The notes: generated from the letters alone by a model not told the origin. A stretch of 64,000 nucleotides of DNA from Cymbidium sinense (GCA_021442155.1 JAKCPB010000366.1:372001-436000); one strand, 5' to 3'; numbered from the stretch's first letter, positions 22,431 to 35,060 are shown. Numbers and translations are program-made.

Positions 22431-24150
22431 AATGTATGGACCCTGTCAGTGTCCGATGGACCCACTGAGAAGGGGCTATATCAGCCTTGACCTTCCTTAA
22501 GTTTACAAATCCAAAGGGATAGTTTACTATTTGTGGGGTAGAGCGTTAACCTAAGGGTAGCCTTCGTACAATGCTATAGGGAAGAAGATGTAACAAACTT
22601 ACATCTTCCAAAGTGAGGAACAACTGCTGGGGTGACCTGTTAGAAGCATAATAAAGAGAACCTGACCAATGATGACTACTGAGTGAATGTCGCTGGGGAA
22701 TTATGTCAACTCAAAAGTAGTAAGGATTAATTTTATCATAATTTCATGTGATTTGATATGATTTGTTTGGTTTTCTTTGATTTTGAATTGAGGGCATATC
22801 CACTGGGGATGTCAGCTCGATCAAATTTGATAGATTTAATTTATGGACCATGTCGGTGTGCGATGGACCCATTGAGAAGGGGCCATATCAGAGTTGTCCT
22901 ATCTCTAATCTATAAATCCATAGGGATAGTCTGCCAGTGAGAGCAACCTAAGGGGTTTCCTTTAGTGCAATGGATGTGTTAGGAAAAAAGGCATAACTTA
23001 CATCTTCTAAAGCAGGAACAACTACTAAGGTAACATAGCACAAATCAACATTAAGGACTCGAGTGAATGTCAGACTTATATCAACTCAAGAATAGTCAGG
23101 AGATTCCTATAGAGAGTTTTACTAACACTACCCTAAAGATAGGATACCTACTTGGAAAATGGTACCGCTAGGAGTGTCCTTCAAATCCACAAGTGAATAT
23201 ATATTTTGTTTATATATTTGTGAGGACCCTGTTGGTGTGCAAGTGACCACACTGAGAAGGGGCTATGTCGACCTTAACTTATCTCAAATTTACTAGACCA
23301 AGGAAGAATCTGCACATCCATAGGAATGATTCTCCAATAATAAGGGTGATTACAAGGAAAGGGAAACTATTTAATCTGATAGAAACCCAGGTAGTGTCTA
23401 AATGGGGTTGCAAAGGACCTGATCCAAAGATAGTGCCCACAAGGGAGGTGCTACTAGGGGCATTATCTTGAGCCCTAGAAAAGAAAGCCTATAGGTGTAT
23501 AGTGCCCAATTCAAGGAGAAAGCATAGAAGACTTACATCTACCATGAGTGGTGTATCCTAAGGTGCGAGAACAAACCAACCTAAGATGTATCCGCATGAG
23601 TGGTGTATCCATCTACATAGTGAGAACCAACCAACCTATGGTGCCCGTCAGTGTGCAATGATCAATCTGGAATGAAAGCATGTAGGCTTATAACTTACCA
23701 AGCAGAATTAATCATTGGGATAGTTTGTCATCGACAGGATAGATGTTATCTGACCTAGAGCAACAACTAAACAGGAAGCCCCGAGGATGGACTTGACCCA
23801 GACTTGAAGTAGTTAGGAGGGAAGGAGCCACTAGGGGACTTATCTTAAACCTCAACTAAACTCAACCTAGTTAGTGTATGAAGGTTAATCTAAGAAGAAA
23901 GCATAGTAAACTCACATCCTCTTAAATGAAGCCAACTTGAGGTAGCTTACGCGTATCTTACCCAAACTAACCTCTTTGTCGACCAAGTAAGGAAGGAAAG
24001 CATAGCAGACTTATATCCTCCAAAGCAAGAAGACCACTGGGGTGACACACTAGCAGGGTAGCATGTCAGCCCGACCTAGAGCAGCTATTGAGTGAGTGCC
24101 CCTGTGGAAGTTATCTCAACTCAGAGTAGCCCCAAATAAAAGAAATGTAT
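22431..24150. repeat. Tandem repeat of about 400 bp downstream of gypsy copy B
   Basis: A module with GACCCTGT(C/T)GGTGTGC-type sequence, GGACCCACTGAGAAGGGGCTAT and an AATCCATAGGGATAGT block starts at about 22,437, 22,848 and 23,224. A degenerate fourth starts near 23,640. A second module (AACTTACATCTTCCAAAG..ACAACTGCTGGGGTGACC..GAGTGAATGTCGCTGGGG) occurs at about 22,600, 23,000 and 24,000. The last copy continues to the integrase end, and the equivalent sequence precedes copy D at 62,222-62,500. Open frames here are short and lack any domain. Confidence 0.7.
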
Positions 24151-24339
24151 TTTTTTATATGTTTGTGTGTAGTTTGTGTTTGTGTTGTGTTAATGAAGGA
24201 TAGGATGTCACTCGGGTTCTTTACACTTACCCTAAACACATCATCGAGGATTAACATATAAGAATACATTCAACATGGAAGAAACTGAATTTGAAATGGA
24301 ATTTTCAATAATGATAATTATTTTCAATCATGATTTATA

Positions 24340-25290
24340 ATATTTTTTTAAGTAAAGTCCATTGATTGGAAGCATTGGGCTCTCTCCCTTATGATTAATA
24401 AGCTGATAAGATCCTTCTTGGAGGGGCTTCTCTATGGCAAAAGGATCTTCCCAAGTGGTTCAAACTTTCCTCCCATCTTACGATGAGAAATAATCTATCT
24501 CCTTAGAACTAAAATAAGCTATAGTACTTGAAAATCTTGTTGTGAGCTTGAATCATTTTAGCTTTGTATAACTCAAGGTTTTGGCATGCTCGCAGGCATC
24601 TCTCCTCCAAACCTTTGAGCTCTTCTAACCACAACTTAGCATTCTGCTCTATTGTATCTTGCTACCCACAACTATCCTTAGTGATGGGAGTTAGACTTCT
24701 AATAGTAGAATGGCTTTAGACCCATACACTAAGAAGAAAAGAGTATACTTTGTTGGAGTTCTATATATGGTGTGGTAGGCCCATAAGGCTTCAACTTACT
24801 TCTCATGCCACTATTGCTTATTATTGTCAAGTGTTTTCTTTATTATTTGGTTGAGAGTTTTATGGAAGGCTTCTACTGAGCCATTTTTCTTTGGGTAGTT
24901 AATTTTAGATTATCTCTAATCTATGCTGTGTCTCCGAGCAAAATTATTGATCTCAGTGCTCTTGAATGCAATACCATTATCAGATATAATTCATCGAGGC
25001 ACTCCAAACAGATATACGATGTGATTCTTAAAAAATTAGAGCACATGCTGAGATGTGACCTATTTGAATGAAATCATCTTTGCCCATTTAAAAAAGTAGT
25101 CTGTAGAAGCTAAGATGAACCATGACCCTTGGAAGAAGGAGGATCACTCAGACACACTATGTCGGTACCCAAACACTCGAATGGCCATGAGGCTAATGTA
25201 GGAAGTAGAATGTTGGGTTGTTAGTGTAGGACCACACCATGTATTTAACATTGGTGGCATTGCCTAGCCGTATCCATGCAATCTTTGATC
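24340..25290 (-). pseudogene. Ty3/gypsy integrase, copy B, broken
   Basis: The zinc-binding end reads DCMDTARQCHQC followed by a stop where copies A and D have Gln, then IHG. The core has VPR-stop-IISDNG with TGA at 24,991-24,993, and TAG at 24,916-24,918 and 24,811-24,813, all at the same codons as in copy A. NGSVEAF keeps the catalytic Glu. The C-terminal domain is frameshifted, but GGKFEPL-like and INHKGE-like words are recognisable. Copy D has sense codons at two of the shared stop sites, so A and B come from one already-dead ancestor. Confidence 0.85.
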
Positions 25291-25339
25291 ATCGATGACC
25301 AGTAGTATCCTAGTCTCTTGATCTTGGCTTTCATCTTTG

Positions 25340-26710
25340 GACCGGATTAGTTGGCTCCACATAATCCTGAGTGTACCTCAATCATAATCTTATCGACTTT
25401 ATGCTTGTTTAAACATAGTAACCATATATGATTGAAAGATTGTAAGTATAAGACACCATCCATAAGAGCATAAGAAAGTACTCTTTACTTCATCTGATAG
25501 GTTTGGGACTTATATTAAGGTAGTTTTCCATTATTTAGGTAATCCATGAATGGTTGCCTCCAATCTAACTCCTCATCCTTCTTGGAAATGGCAAGCTCCC
25601 CTTCAAAAGAGTACTTTTTGATGAGTTCAATATCAATAAGGGATAATACTTATCTATTTTGGACATTTATTGATATGGGCTCATCCTCCGGACATGCCAA
25701 CTCCATGGCAAGCTTAGCTAAAGAATACGCTATGATGTTCTCACCTTGAGGAATCTTATAAATGGTAACCTCTAAGATTTGTGCCAACAACTCCATGGTG
25801 AACTTATGGTAGTGATGGAGTTTGGGCTTTATAACCTTATAGGACCTAGCGATTTGGTTGATAACTAGCTGAGAATCCTCAAAGATATTGATGTTCTAGA
25901 TGCTTAGAGTAACGACCAACTCCAGACCAGCAATCAGAGTGTTATATTCGGCATCATTATTGGTGCAAGGATTGGATAGCTGATATGAGAATTTTATCAC
26001 ATCATAGTCCAGAGTTAAGAGAACTATTCCTACCCCTACCTTTCTTAGAATAGTATATTATGGTTCTTCTCCTCATTGAGAGGAAGCAACACCATCAAAG
26101 TATATCTCCTAGTGGTGAATGTTAGTATCCCCTAAGTTCATGATTTGTTCATCTAGGAGATCATCACAAAGCAGAGAGTTAGCAGGAAGTAGGTGTGCTG
26201 CTAAGAAATTTGTTAGTGCTTTCCCTTTCACCACATGGAGGGATATGAAGGTAATGTCAAATAGTGAGAGGATCATGGACATTTGTGCAAAATGTTCGGA
26301 AAGCATCGATCGTGTCATGAGATACTGTAGTGGATTGATGCTGGAGATTATATTCACCTTATGAGGAAGCATGTAGTGCTATAGCTTTTGGGATACAAAG
26401 ATTAAAGCTAAGCAATGCTTCTCAATGGGTGGATAATTAGCCTCAGTAGGGATTAGATGATGGCTGAGGTAGTAGAGTGCATTTTCCTTCCCTTCATCAT
26501 TAGCTTAGGCCAACAAAGCACCAAGGGAGTCCTCTAACGTAGCAGTGTAAAGTGTGAGAGGCTTGCCCAGGATAGGGGTTGTTAGAACTAGCGGCATCAT
26601 CAGGTAATGCTTGATGCCTTTGAAGGCATGGTCACACTTGTCATCCCACTTGAACTTGCCATCATTTTTTACAAGCACTGAGAATAACTGACATCTTCCC
26701 AATAAGTTAG
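25340..26710 (-). pseudogene. Ty3/gypsy RT connection and RNase H, copy B, broken
   Basis: At 26,702-26,505 the RT thumb/RNase-H-like start shows GRCQLFSVLVKNDGKFKWDD, HAFKGIKHYL and GKPLTLYTA.EDSLGALLA. At 26,372-26,109 the connection domain has SSINPLQYLM and FAQMSMILSLFDITFISLHVVKG. The second RNase H fold (about 26,100-25,600) keeps FDGVASSQ, the first catalytic Asp, and NDAEYNTLIAGLE, with the catalytic Glu. It also keeps FEDSQLVINQIA, with a further Asp. Stops interrupt after SSQ and elsewhere. Both RNase H folds are typical of this plant gypsy group. Confidence 0.85.
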
Positions 26711-27418
26711 ATATAAATTATCTTAGATATGCCAACTTCCTTTAGAATGATTTGAGTTTAGATAAAATTTTAGGGGATGGCATTTTAAATATTTTCTTGA
26801 TCTTCTCTGGATTGATTTTGATTCCCTGGTATCAAAAAATAAACCCATAAAATTTCCTTGAAGCTACTTCGAATGCACACATTAGGGGGTTTATTTTGAG
26901 GTTAAATTGTATTAACTATTCAAAAACTACTCTCAAGTCAAAGAGATGGTCTTCCTTTTCTCTACTTCTAACCATGACATCATTGACATAGCACTCAACT
27001 TGATGATGAATGAGTTTTGTCAAAGATTTTAGTCATACCCGCTGATATGTAACACTAGAATTTTTTAGGCTAAAAAGCATGACCTTATAGCAATAGATTC
27101 TGATTGGTGTTCTAAAAGTAGTGTTTCTTTCATCTTCAGAGACTATCTTTATTTGGTTATATCTAGATGAGTCATCCATTAAAAAGAAGACTGTATGTGA
27201 TGCGGCAATGTCCACCACAGCTCCAAGATTGGTAGTGAAAATTCATCTTTTAGACATCCCTTAATTAAATCCTTAAAATTGATGAATATGTGAATTTGGC
27301 CATTCTTTTTCTGAATTGGGACAATGCTGGCTAGCTAGGTAGGGTAATTTTCTTCTTGTACGAAGCCAACATAGATCAATTTATTGACTTCATAAAAGAC
27401 CAATTATTCTATGTCTAA
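26711..27418 (-). pseudogene. Ty3/gypsy reverse transcriptase palm, copy B, broken
   Basis: At 27,218-27,033 the palm reads VDIAASHTVFFLMDDSSRYNQI, with the first catalytic Asp, then FRTP, IYCYKVMLFSLKN and TYQR. Past a frameshift the active-site loop is YVND at 26,979-26,990: the first Asp of YVDD has become Asn through one G-to-A change. A DHLFDLRVVFE helix follows. With an Asn in the metal-binding pair this RT could not have been active even without the frameshifts. Confidence 0.85.
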
Positions 27419-27860
27419 TCACATGCATCTAGGAGCTTGCTTCATAGGGTTAGCAGTAGGCTTTATTGCTTGTTCATGGACTGCTATGTCAGGAGCCAAT
27501 CCAAGAATCTCTTTGTAACACCATGCAAAGCAGTCCTTAAACTCAATCAATAGCCTAACTAAGTCATTTGTTTCAATTTTATTCAATAAAGAATTGATGT
27601 TTGTCAGGCGTGGATCTTCTTTAGTTCCTAAGTTGATTTCCTTGAGCTCATCATTGGTTGACCAAATCTCTTCTTTTAACTTTAGTGGTGCATCTTTGAC
27701 TTCAAAATCATTTGGATCATTTGAAGTTTCTAAACATAACTCTTCATATGAGTTAATATGATTTGACAAGAACCTTTCAAATTCCAAATGATTGGTGATG
27801 ACTAAGCAATAATCATCATCATTGACTTGACCCACTATACCGACTCCTAGTCCTGATCTT
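27419..27860 (-). pseudogene. Ty3/gypsy RT N-terminal region, copy B
   Basis: This open frame of 138 codons (27,835-27,419) starts upstream of RT with acidic linker sequence. It then shows LKEINLGTKEDPRLTNINSL, LLIEFKDCFAWCYKEI.GLAPDIAVHE and PMKQAPRCM. It is the best preserved part of any gypsy copy in the window and joins the palm domain only through a frameshift near 27,415. The linker matches the region between protease and RT in plant gypsy polyproteins. Confidence 0.85.
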
Positions 27861-28699
27861 CATTGAGAGCTTTTGCATTTGTTCTTCCATATTCTTTCAA
27901 AGTAGTATGACCTGTGCTTTGACCAAGTATGTGGGGTTACCCATTCTTTGCTAAATTATGAATACAAGGCAAGTACCAATCAAATGGTAATTCTATTAAA
28001 TCTTTATATGAATCATTCTTAAGGTCTACATCAACTTATTGACTTTAGGATAATGCTCCTAGAAAGAACCTCTAAGTCTTCACACCTGTGGATGGCTTAG
28101 GGGCTTTTTTAACTACCAAACCCTCAACTTTTTTAGAGGAATGTGGGGTTAGAGCTAAGGTTCCCAACTGATGCCTAACTATTTCACATATAGACTTGGA
28201 TACACTTATGCTTTGCTGGAGCCCATCTTCATATATTTGGCTCAAGTGTCACCTCCAGGGAATCTACCGAGAAGGTGCTAACCATATAAGACTCCTCTTA
28301 TGAACTAGATTCTAAGTCTACATGGATAGCAGGTGTACTCCTAGTAGCTGGGATGTAACTTCTATTGGGCGGCCAATAAAGATGTTTTCCACCCCTGGGA
28401 CTACCTTTGAACTAGCCTTTTCCTCTGCTTGGTGGAGTTAGGTCATCCTACCCATTTGTTCAAATGGAGTAACAAATTGTGGGTTAGATCTAATGTCAAG
28501 CTCCACTTTCTCCTCCAAGTCTATTTTCGCTCCCTTTTATTTTCTTTTTCATTTTCTCTTTTCTTTTATTTTTCTTTTCCTCTTTCTTTTTTTCTTTTTA
28601 TTTTTCTTTTATTTTTAAACTTTGGCCAAGTTCACGAGAATAGACTTGTTGATTTTGAGGGAGGTAGTAAGCCGCATCCTCATATATGCTGACCTCATG
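27861..28699 (-). other. Protease-RT linker of gypsy copy B, with polypyrimidine tract
   Basis: Collinear with 3,561-4,430. No domain is recognised. A tract of about 85 bases made of T with scattered C (28,533-28,618) is purine-rich on the element's coding strand and is shared with copy A. The plus-strand open frame across it (Phe/Leu/Ser rich) is an artefact of that composition. Confidence 0.5.
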
Positions 28700-28965
28700 A
28701 ACTGTAAATGACTTGAGATCTCCTTTGACACATTAGATGAGCCCACCTCTCACGAACTCCATACACTGATGTAGAGAGGATGGAACTACATTTTTCTCAT
28801 GGATCAATGGTCTCCTAAGGAAAGTGTTTAAAGATGTATCTAAGTCTATAATGTGAAACTTGGCTTCAGTCTTCCAATCATCTATTTCTAAGGGCAACAC
28901 AATGGAGCCTAAGGCCTGTTGACCTCACTTTTGGAGTGCGTACTCAATCTTCCCATCTTATACTT
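28700..28965 (-). pseudogene. Ty3/gypsy aspartic protease, C-terminal half, copy B
   Basis: Reading the minus strand gives QALGSIVLPLEIDDWKTEAK, then FHIIDLDTS. LIHEKNVVPSSLHQCMEFVR comes after it, where copy A has LLGRPWIHENNIVPSSLHQ. It is the substrate-flap and C-terminal half of the retropepsin; the catalytic N-terminal half is absent. Upstream of about 28,960 the sequence changes to the non-coding block at the same codon position as in copy A, so the break is inherited and not specific to one copy. Confidence 0.8.
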
Positions 28966-31900
28966 AGGAGACTTCTAGACACTATGACTTCCCGACACAC
29001 TTCTACAAATAATAAAACTTTGCCTAAGCCTAAAGACTTAGAAGGGTTAACCATAGGATTAAGTTATGCCTTATAGATTAGGATAATCCACCAACCCTAC
29101 GACCCAAATCCAATCCATGTTCACCTTTTCAAACCAAACCTCAAGTTCAATTCAAACATCAAATTCAAATCCATACCCAAATTCCAAAACCAAATGATTG
29201 AAGCCCATGTTCAAATCCAAACTTGAAACCCTTCCTAAGCCATATGACCTATCCCATGGACTTAGCCAAATCTTAATCCAAATCAATCCAAAATCAATTA
29301 TTTTTGCATAATCAATTTATAGCTTTAATCATCTTCATAAATATAAATCAAATCTACATTCAAATGATCAATACTAAATCAAAGTAAATCAAATTAAATC
29401 AAAACCCTTCCTAAGCCATATGACCTATCCCATGGACTTAGCCAAATCTTAATCCAAATCAAGTCAAACTCAATTGATTTTCTCACAAATCAATCATATT
29501 TTCAATCATCATCACAAATTTAAATGAAATATACATTTAAATCTTGAAAACTAAATCAAACCAAATCAAAATCCAATCTTAAGCCACATGACTAAATTCC
29601 ATGGACATAGCCAAATTCTTTCATTCCACGACCAAAATTCAGTTGATTTTCTCATGAATCAATCATATCTTCAATCATATTCACAAATATAAATAAAATC
29701 TACAATCATCAAGCCAAACCAAAATCAACCCAAGTCTAAGCCAACTGAACCCTTTTGACTTGAAATGTTCAAATGAACCAAAACCTATTTGAACGCCAAT
29801 TTTTTATAAATTCAATCCAAATCCATATGTAACCAACTAAATCAAACTCAATCCAAAATCAAGCCAACTAAACCCAATTGGTCCACTTGAGCCAAAGTGG
29901 CAAATTTGACCTATTTGAGCCAAGTTCTAATCCTACCCAAATTAGATTGAACCAAGCCCATCAAAACCTCACATCATGATTATTGATCACCCTAGGTTGA
30001 TCAATTATCACAAATTAGGTCAAATAAAGTCAAATTGGTCATTTGACCAAGTCAACCCCTTAACCCATATGAACCCAAACTAGCCATATTGCAACTTAAG
30101 TCAAATGCCTAGAAACTAATGATTCATTAAAATCAATATTTGAATATGACATGACCTTCAATTGAGTCAAACCAAACCCAATTGGCCCTCTTGACCCACG
30201 TTGACCCAAATTGATGTAAAAGACCAAATATGGTCAAATGAAAATATAAACTAAATTGATTGCAACTAGTAGCTCAAGTTCATTCTAAATTGATTGTTGA
30301 ACTTGACCAAAGTCATGATTGGACCCAATTGAACCAAATTGACCTACTTAGCCCAAATTGACCTAAAAGTTCAAGTTGGCCTAAATCAAAACCAAATCCA
30401 AATTAATTGAAACCAAAGCCTACAATCATCTTCAATTAGTCAACTAAAGCCAAACCAACACCCAACCAAAGCCAATTTTGTCAATTTGGTCAAATTGGTC
30501 AACTTAACCCATTTGACCCAAATGAATTCAAATGATCCAAAATCAAATCTAAGCCATACTAAACCAAACCATTTGAATCAAAACATCCCAAATGATCATA
30601 TTAACTTGTCCCAACCCTTAGTTTGACCCAATTTGATCTAAATGAGTCAAATTGAGCCAAACCTAACCAAATCGACTCCATTTAACTTTAAATTTGTGCT
30701 AACCCACTTTTGGCTCATTTTAAATCTGTCCAGGTCAAATCTAATGCGAAATGATCATTATACCCTTGGGTAAAGAGCATCATATGAGATAAATCACCCA
30801 TGCATTCCATACTCTCCTCATGGTCCACCTCACCTAGACACGCCAACCTAACCCAAGGGGTGGTTGGTTTCACTATGACCCATGAGAGGTGAAATCACCT
30901 CACCCTTCCCATTGGAGCATTTGAAACCCATAGGACACCCATGATTACTCCTTAGCATCCACCTCCACACCTTCAACCAACCAAGTTGAGCCAACTCACC
31001 TCCTCCACCATGACCTTGAGATTGCCTGACCTAAGCCAAACCTAATCCCACCGTCTGATCAAGATGAAGGGGGGTATACACCCCCTCGTTTCCACTCAAA
31101 CACACACAAAAATCATTCTTTAGAGTCATAACTACCCAAGATGAGCCATTAGAACCATTCCCTAAGCTCCCAAGCTTCTTCCTTAATCAAAAAATGCCAT
31201 TCCCATCTGTCCCGAAATAGAACACTCCCATTTCTGACCTAACTTTCCCATTTCTCCATCAAAATCAAATTAACTTTGCACAAACTTTCCCTAGGCCTCG
31301 TTGAGCAAGAATGAATCATCTCCCAAGATTTCAAAGCACTCGAGGTGGGACTTTGATTAAATTCGAGCTCCAAATTATTAGTTTAGGGCCATCCAAGCGA
31401 ACATCAAGCAATTGATCCAATTATTTCTCAATAAATCTTCTTCTCCACTAGGTGAAGCTTCCTCAATCATTTGAGCAAATGGATTGAGCTCCTGGGCATG
31501 ATCCCAAATTGAGTGCAAAAGTAGGTTGGAGCTTTTTGAAGAAAACTTGTACCTCATGTGATCTTGACCATTGGATCCCATTCGATCGATGTCGTGAAGG
31601 TGTGGGAACCTTTTAGAGTTAATCTAAGCTCCAATAAGCTCGAATAAAGTGAGTAATGGCTAATGGGCTCCATTCTCCATCACTTGCGTTACGTTTGATC
31701 ACACGCTGTCTATTTCATGTGTTCGAAACATACTGTCGTGATTAGATTCACTAGATTGATCTTATTTAATCCTATTAATCTATGGGATTAATCATAGTCA
31801 TCCAATCTTAGATCGAACAATGGACAAGAAAGCACATCCGCCACTGCCATGAGGAGAATTTTAAGTTTTAAACCAATCCTACGATGTGGAAAGCGCTGCA

Positions 31901-33990
31901 TGTATCAAGACGCCACGGAGCCAACAGGATTAGGCTTTAATTAGTATTAATTAATCATTTTTAATGGTTGAAACTTCTAAGGATTACAAAAAATTATAGA
32001 TAAATAAAAAATTCAAATAAATACTCATTTTGAAGGTATTTCAGAGGAAAAATTATTAAAAATGATCTTAACTAATTTTGAATAATAATTAAAGTTTAAT
32101 TAAGTTTAATTATAAAATTAATTAACTTAATTACTCCTTAATTACTTGAGCAATTAATCCTAAATTTTGTGGGCTAATTTAATGGGATGACCTCTACCTC
32201 CTATGATTTTTTGGGATTTATTGCTCACTTAATCAAGAAAATTTACTAACTAAACCTTAACTACTATTTTAAATTAATTACTAATTAATTAATCACATGA
32301 ACAGTAACAAATTGGTTAGTTAAGTTTATTAATCATTGTTCAATAGTAATTAAACTAAGGAATAGGGTTGGGACCATTTTCCCTAAGTTCATTTCACCCT
32401 TTTTAAAAATGAAATTAATAAAGATTAAACTAATTAATTAAACCACTTAATCAAATTGGAATCATAATCATATCTGTTCTAAATTAATTAAATCATGGAG
32501 TAGATCTTTAGGTGTTTAATAACCTAAAGGAGTTTAATGAAATTATGGTTAGTCCACATGTGTGGGAAAACCATAAGAGAAATTAATTTAGTCCCTTAAT
32601 AAAATTAATTATTAATCACGAGCTAATTGCATTAGGCCCCCTTTACTTCCTAGGATCATTACAAGTTTATTCTCCATGCATATCATGTTAGCTCATAATT
32701 ATTTAGTTAATTACTTTAAGGTGACATAGGTAAGGGTAATTAATTCATCTAATGAAGGGTTCAACTTAGTTAACCCATTAAATTAACTTAATTACATTTC
32801 CTTAAATTATATTGAATTACTAATGTGGGAATGGGTTTAAAACAACAAGTGATGATTTCTCTTCTTTTCTTTAAATTAATCAAATCCAAAACTTTATTAA
32901 TAAAGAAGCTTTAGTTTGATTTTATAATCTTATTTGATTTTATTGTCCTTAAGAACAAGTTTAGTTGAATAAATCACCTGCTTATATTTGATTGTCCTCT
33001 TTTAAATCATGTTAAACTTGGTATGTCATTTGAATTCATGCATCCATATTTTCAAAATCAAGTAAAATAAAATGGATTTTCTTTTTGTAAGCTTGCATGT
33101 GTTGATTTAATTTAATATATGTGTGGCTATTATCACTATTAAATCTAAATGTATTTTTCAAAAGCATGTAAATGAATAATAATGTGTTATAATGCTAGTT
33201 ATAAATACATAAGAAATGCATATACTTATAACTTAAGTGTATGAATGTTGAGTTCTCTTTCCTATATTCATGTGTTGATTTATATAAGATTGAATGGTAA
33301 TGGGTATATAGTCATAGACATCTCTAACATAGGCTTTCAAGAAGGTCATTGATTACCTCACTTGCTAGTTTAATAAAGGCACCATTTGATTTCATTCTAA
33401 TGTATTTCAACATTAGAATTTGGATAGAGCTTTAATTCAAATATATAAATAATTCAATCCAAAAAATATAAAATCTCTGCATGGTTTTCTTTCCCTTATT
33501 TATGTATACATCCATGTGTGTCCAAGAAAAGCAAGTATATAGTGTGGACATCTTGGGAATATGAGGCTTTAGTAAGCCCCAAAGAGGTCATTTGATTACC
33601 TCACTTCCCTGGTTTAACAATGACACATACTTGCATATATCTTTGTAGATGTATATGTATATGTGATTAGTGAATGAAAGTCCCATTTGACACTAAAATT
33701 ATATGCATACATAACTGACTAAGTGGTTGAATTAATTAGCCATATGATTTGGAGCTTACTTCCTAGGTTCATGTATACAGATTTACATATGTTTGAATGC
33801 AAATGGGTATATAGTATGGACATCCCAAGTATACGAAGCTTTTGCTAACTCCAAGGAGATCATTTGATTACCCCACTTCCCTAGTTTAACAATGGCACAT
33901 GCCTATTTAATTTCATTCTTATGTCATTTTGTATAAAAATTTTGATAAAGTTTTAAATTAATATGTTTAAATAATTCAATCAAATGAAAT
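28966..33990. repeat. Gypsy-associated non-coding block, copy B (most complete)
   Basis: This is the uninterrupted version of the block seen in copies A and C. Parts in order: CAAATC/AAACCC-rich (29,100-29,760); TTGACC/TTGGTC-rich (29,880-30,680); complex C-rich part with the conserved G/C palindrome (30,830-31,920); TTAATTAA-rich part (31,930-32,900); and a tail with three repeats around GGTCATTTGATTACCTCACTT. It is more similar to copy A than any random pair of plant repeats could be, yet carries many small indels. It may be an LTR, a leader, or an ancient insertion that split the protease. No gene is seen. Confidence 0.75.
33290..33905. repeat. Tandem repeat of about 245-275 bp in the block tail
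   Basis: A module TATAGT.TGGACATC..GGCTTTAG..AAGGTCATTTGATTACCTCACTTCCCTGGTTTAACAA recurs at about 33,296, 33,537 and 33,812 (spacings of about 241 and 275). The same three-fold repetition is present in copy C at about 17,766, 18,013 and 18,253. The repetition therefore predates their duplication. Confidence 0.75.
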
Positions 33991-34649
33991 ATAAATTCTA
34001 AACATACACATACATTCATCATTTAAGTGTGGTAAAATATGTTGCATGTATAAATACACTTAGGATTAAATCATATGCATGTTAGATGTGATGAAAAGGA
34101 ATGATGTAATATATGCCATGTGGTAGTAATTCAATTAAATTAATCTTAAGATGCCTTTCATTTTGAAAAGGATTATTTAAAGTGAACCTAAACTTAGGAT
34201 TAGTTAAATCATTTAATTCGCCTTTCACTAAAGGGAACAAAATCAAATTAATATACTTTAGAAAGTGACTTAAGGTAGGAATAAAAGAGGGCAATCCTAT
34301 TTTCCTTTTTTTATGACACTTAGTTGCTAAGTGTAATCAAATGAAACAAAAGAAAACACAAATTAAAATTCTCAAATCAATTAAACTACTTCAAGTGAAA
34401 TCAACTTTTCATGTTAAATTGAATCCTTCTATAGTTAGAAAATATAACAATAATGCCTAATTAGACTTACCACACAAGCCTTAATGCACACATTAGAATT
34501 AAGTCACCACTTCTACCTCTAAGTTTGTATGGTGCATGATGTGATGTTTGTTTTGTTTTATGATGTATAATTTTAGATTGGATGTTAGGGTGTATGCTTC
34601 ATAGACTAGATGATAGGCCAATATAAGTCTAATCATGTTTTTTTGCAGG

Positions 34650-34726
34650 GGATTATGCTTAAGGGATGCTTAAAAATAATTGTGAATGCTCTTTTTATAG
34701 GTTGCTTAAATCCTTAAGCATAATCC
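34650..34726. repeat. Perfect 14-bp inverted repeat
   Basis: GGATTATGCTTAAG at 34,650-34,663 is the exact reverse complement of CTTAAGCATAATCC at 34,713-34,726, with a 49-base loop between them. It could form a stem or mark the ends of a very small inserted element. Confidence 0.7.
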
Positions 34727-35060
34727 AAGTTAGGGCAGGTGGGCTACCCATGTGTAGGATACTAAGTCCAAATTATAAATGCAACTGCTTGGGATTATAT
34801 GTATATTTAGCTAACCTCTATTTTGAAGGGGTAGTTAGATTTTTTTTCCCACATAATTGTAATTTTTGCAATAGGAATTAGGATTAGTGCTATGGAGATT
34901 AGGATGAGTAGTGGCTAAAAAGCTTTGTTCTGGGGTGCCCTGTGATGCTTTTAAAGAAAGCACCATCTAAATCAAAGAAGGAACCATATCAGAAATGGAG
35001 ATATGAAGAAAGAAGACCCCCATAGCATTCAATACAATTATAGTTATTCTTTCATATTCT

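Larger units (their letters stand above)
24190..28965 (-). mobile_element. Ty3/gypsy retrotransposon, copy B (pol remnant)
   Basis: This is a second copy of the same family, with the same order as copy A on the minus strand: protease C-terminus (28,965-28,700), linker, RT (27,835-26,711), RNase H (26,710-25,340) and integrase (25,290-24,340). The sequence past the integrase stop (GATAGGATG..CTTACCCTAAACACATCA at about 24,200) matches bases 10-55 of the window and 62,550-62,595. All domains have stops or frameshifts. RT keeps the longest open frame of the three copies (138 codons at 27,835-27,419). No terminal repeats or gag were identified. Confidence 0.9.

Noticed and set aside
22431..24150. 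CRISPR-like spaced repeats
   Set aside because: The repeated modules are hundreds of bases long and diverged, and the genome is a plant; simple tandem duplication explains them.
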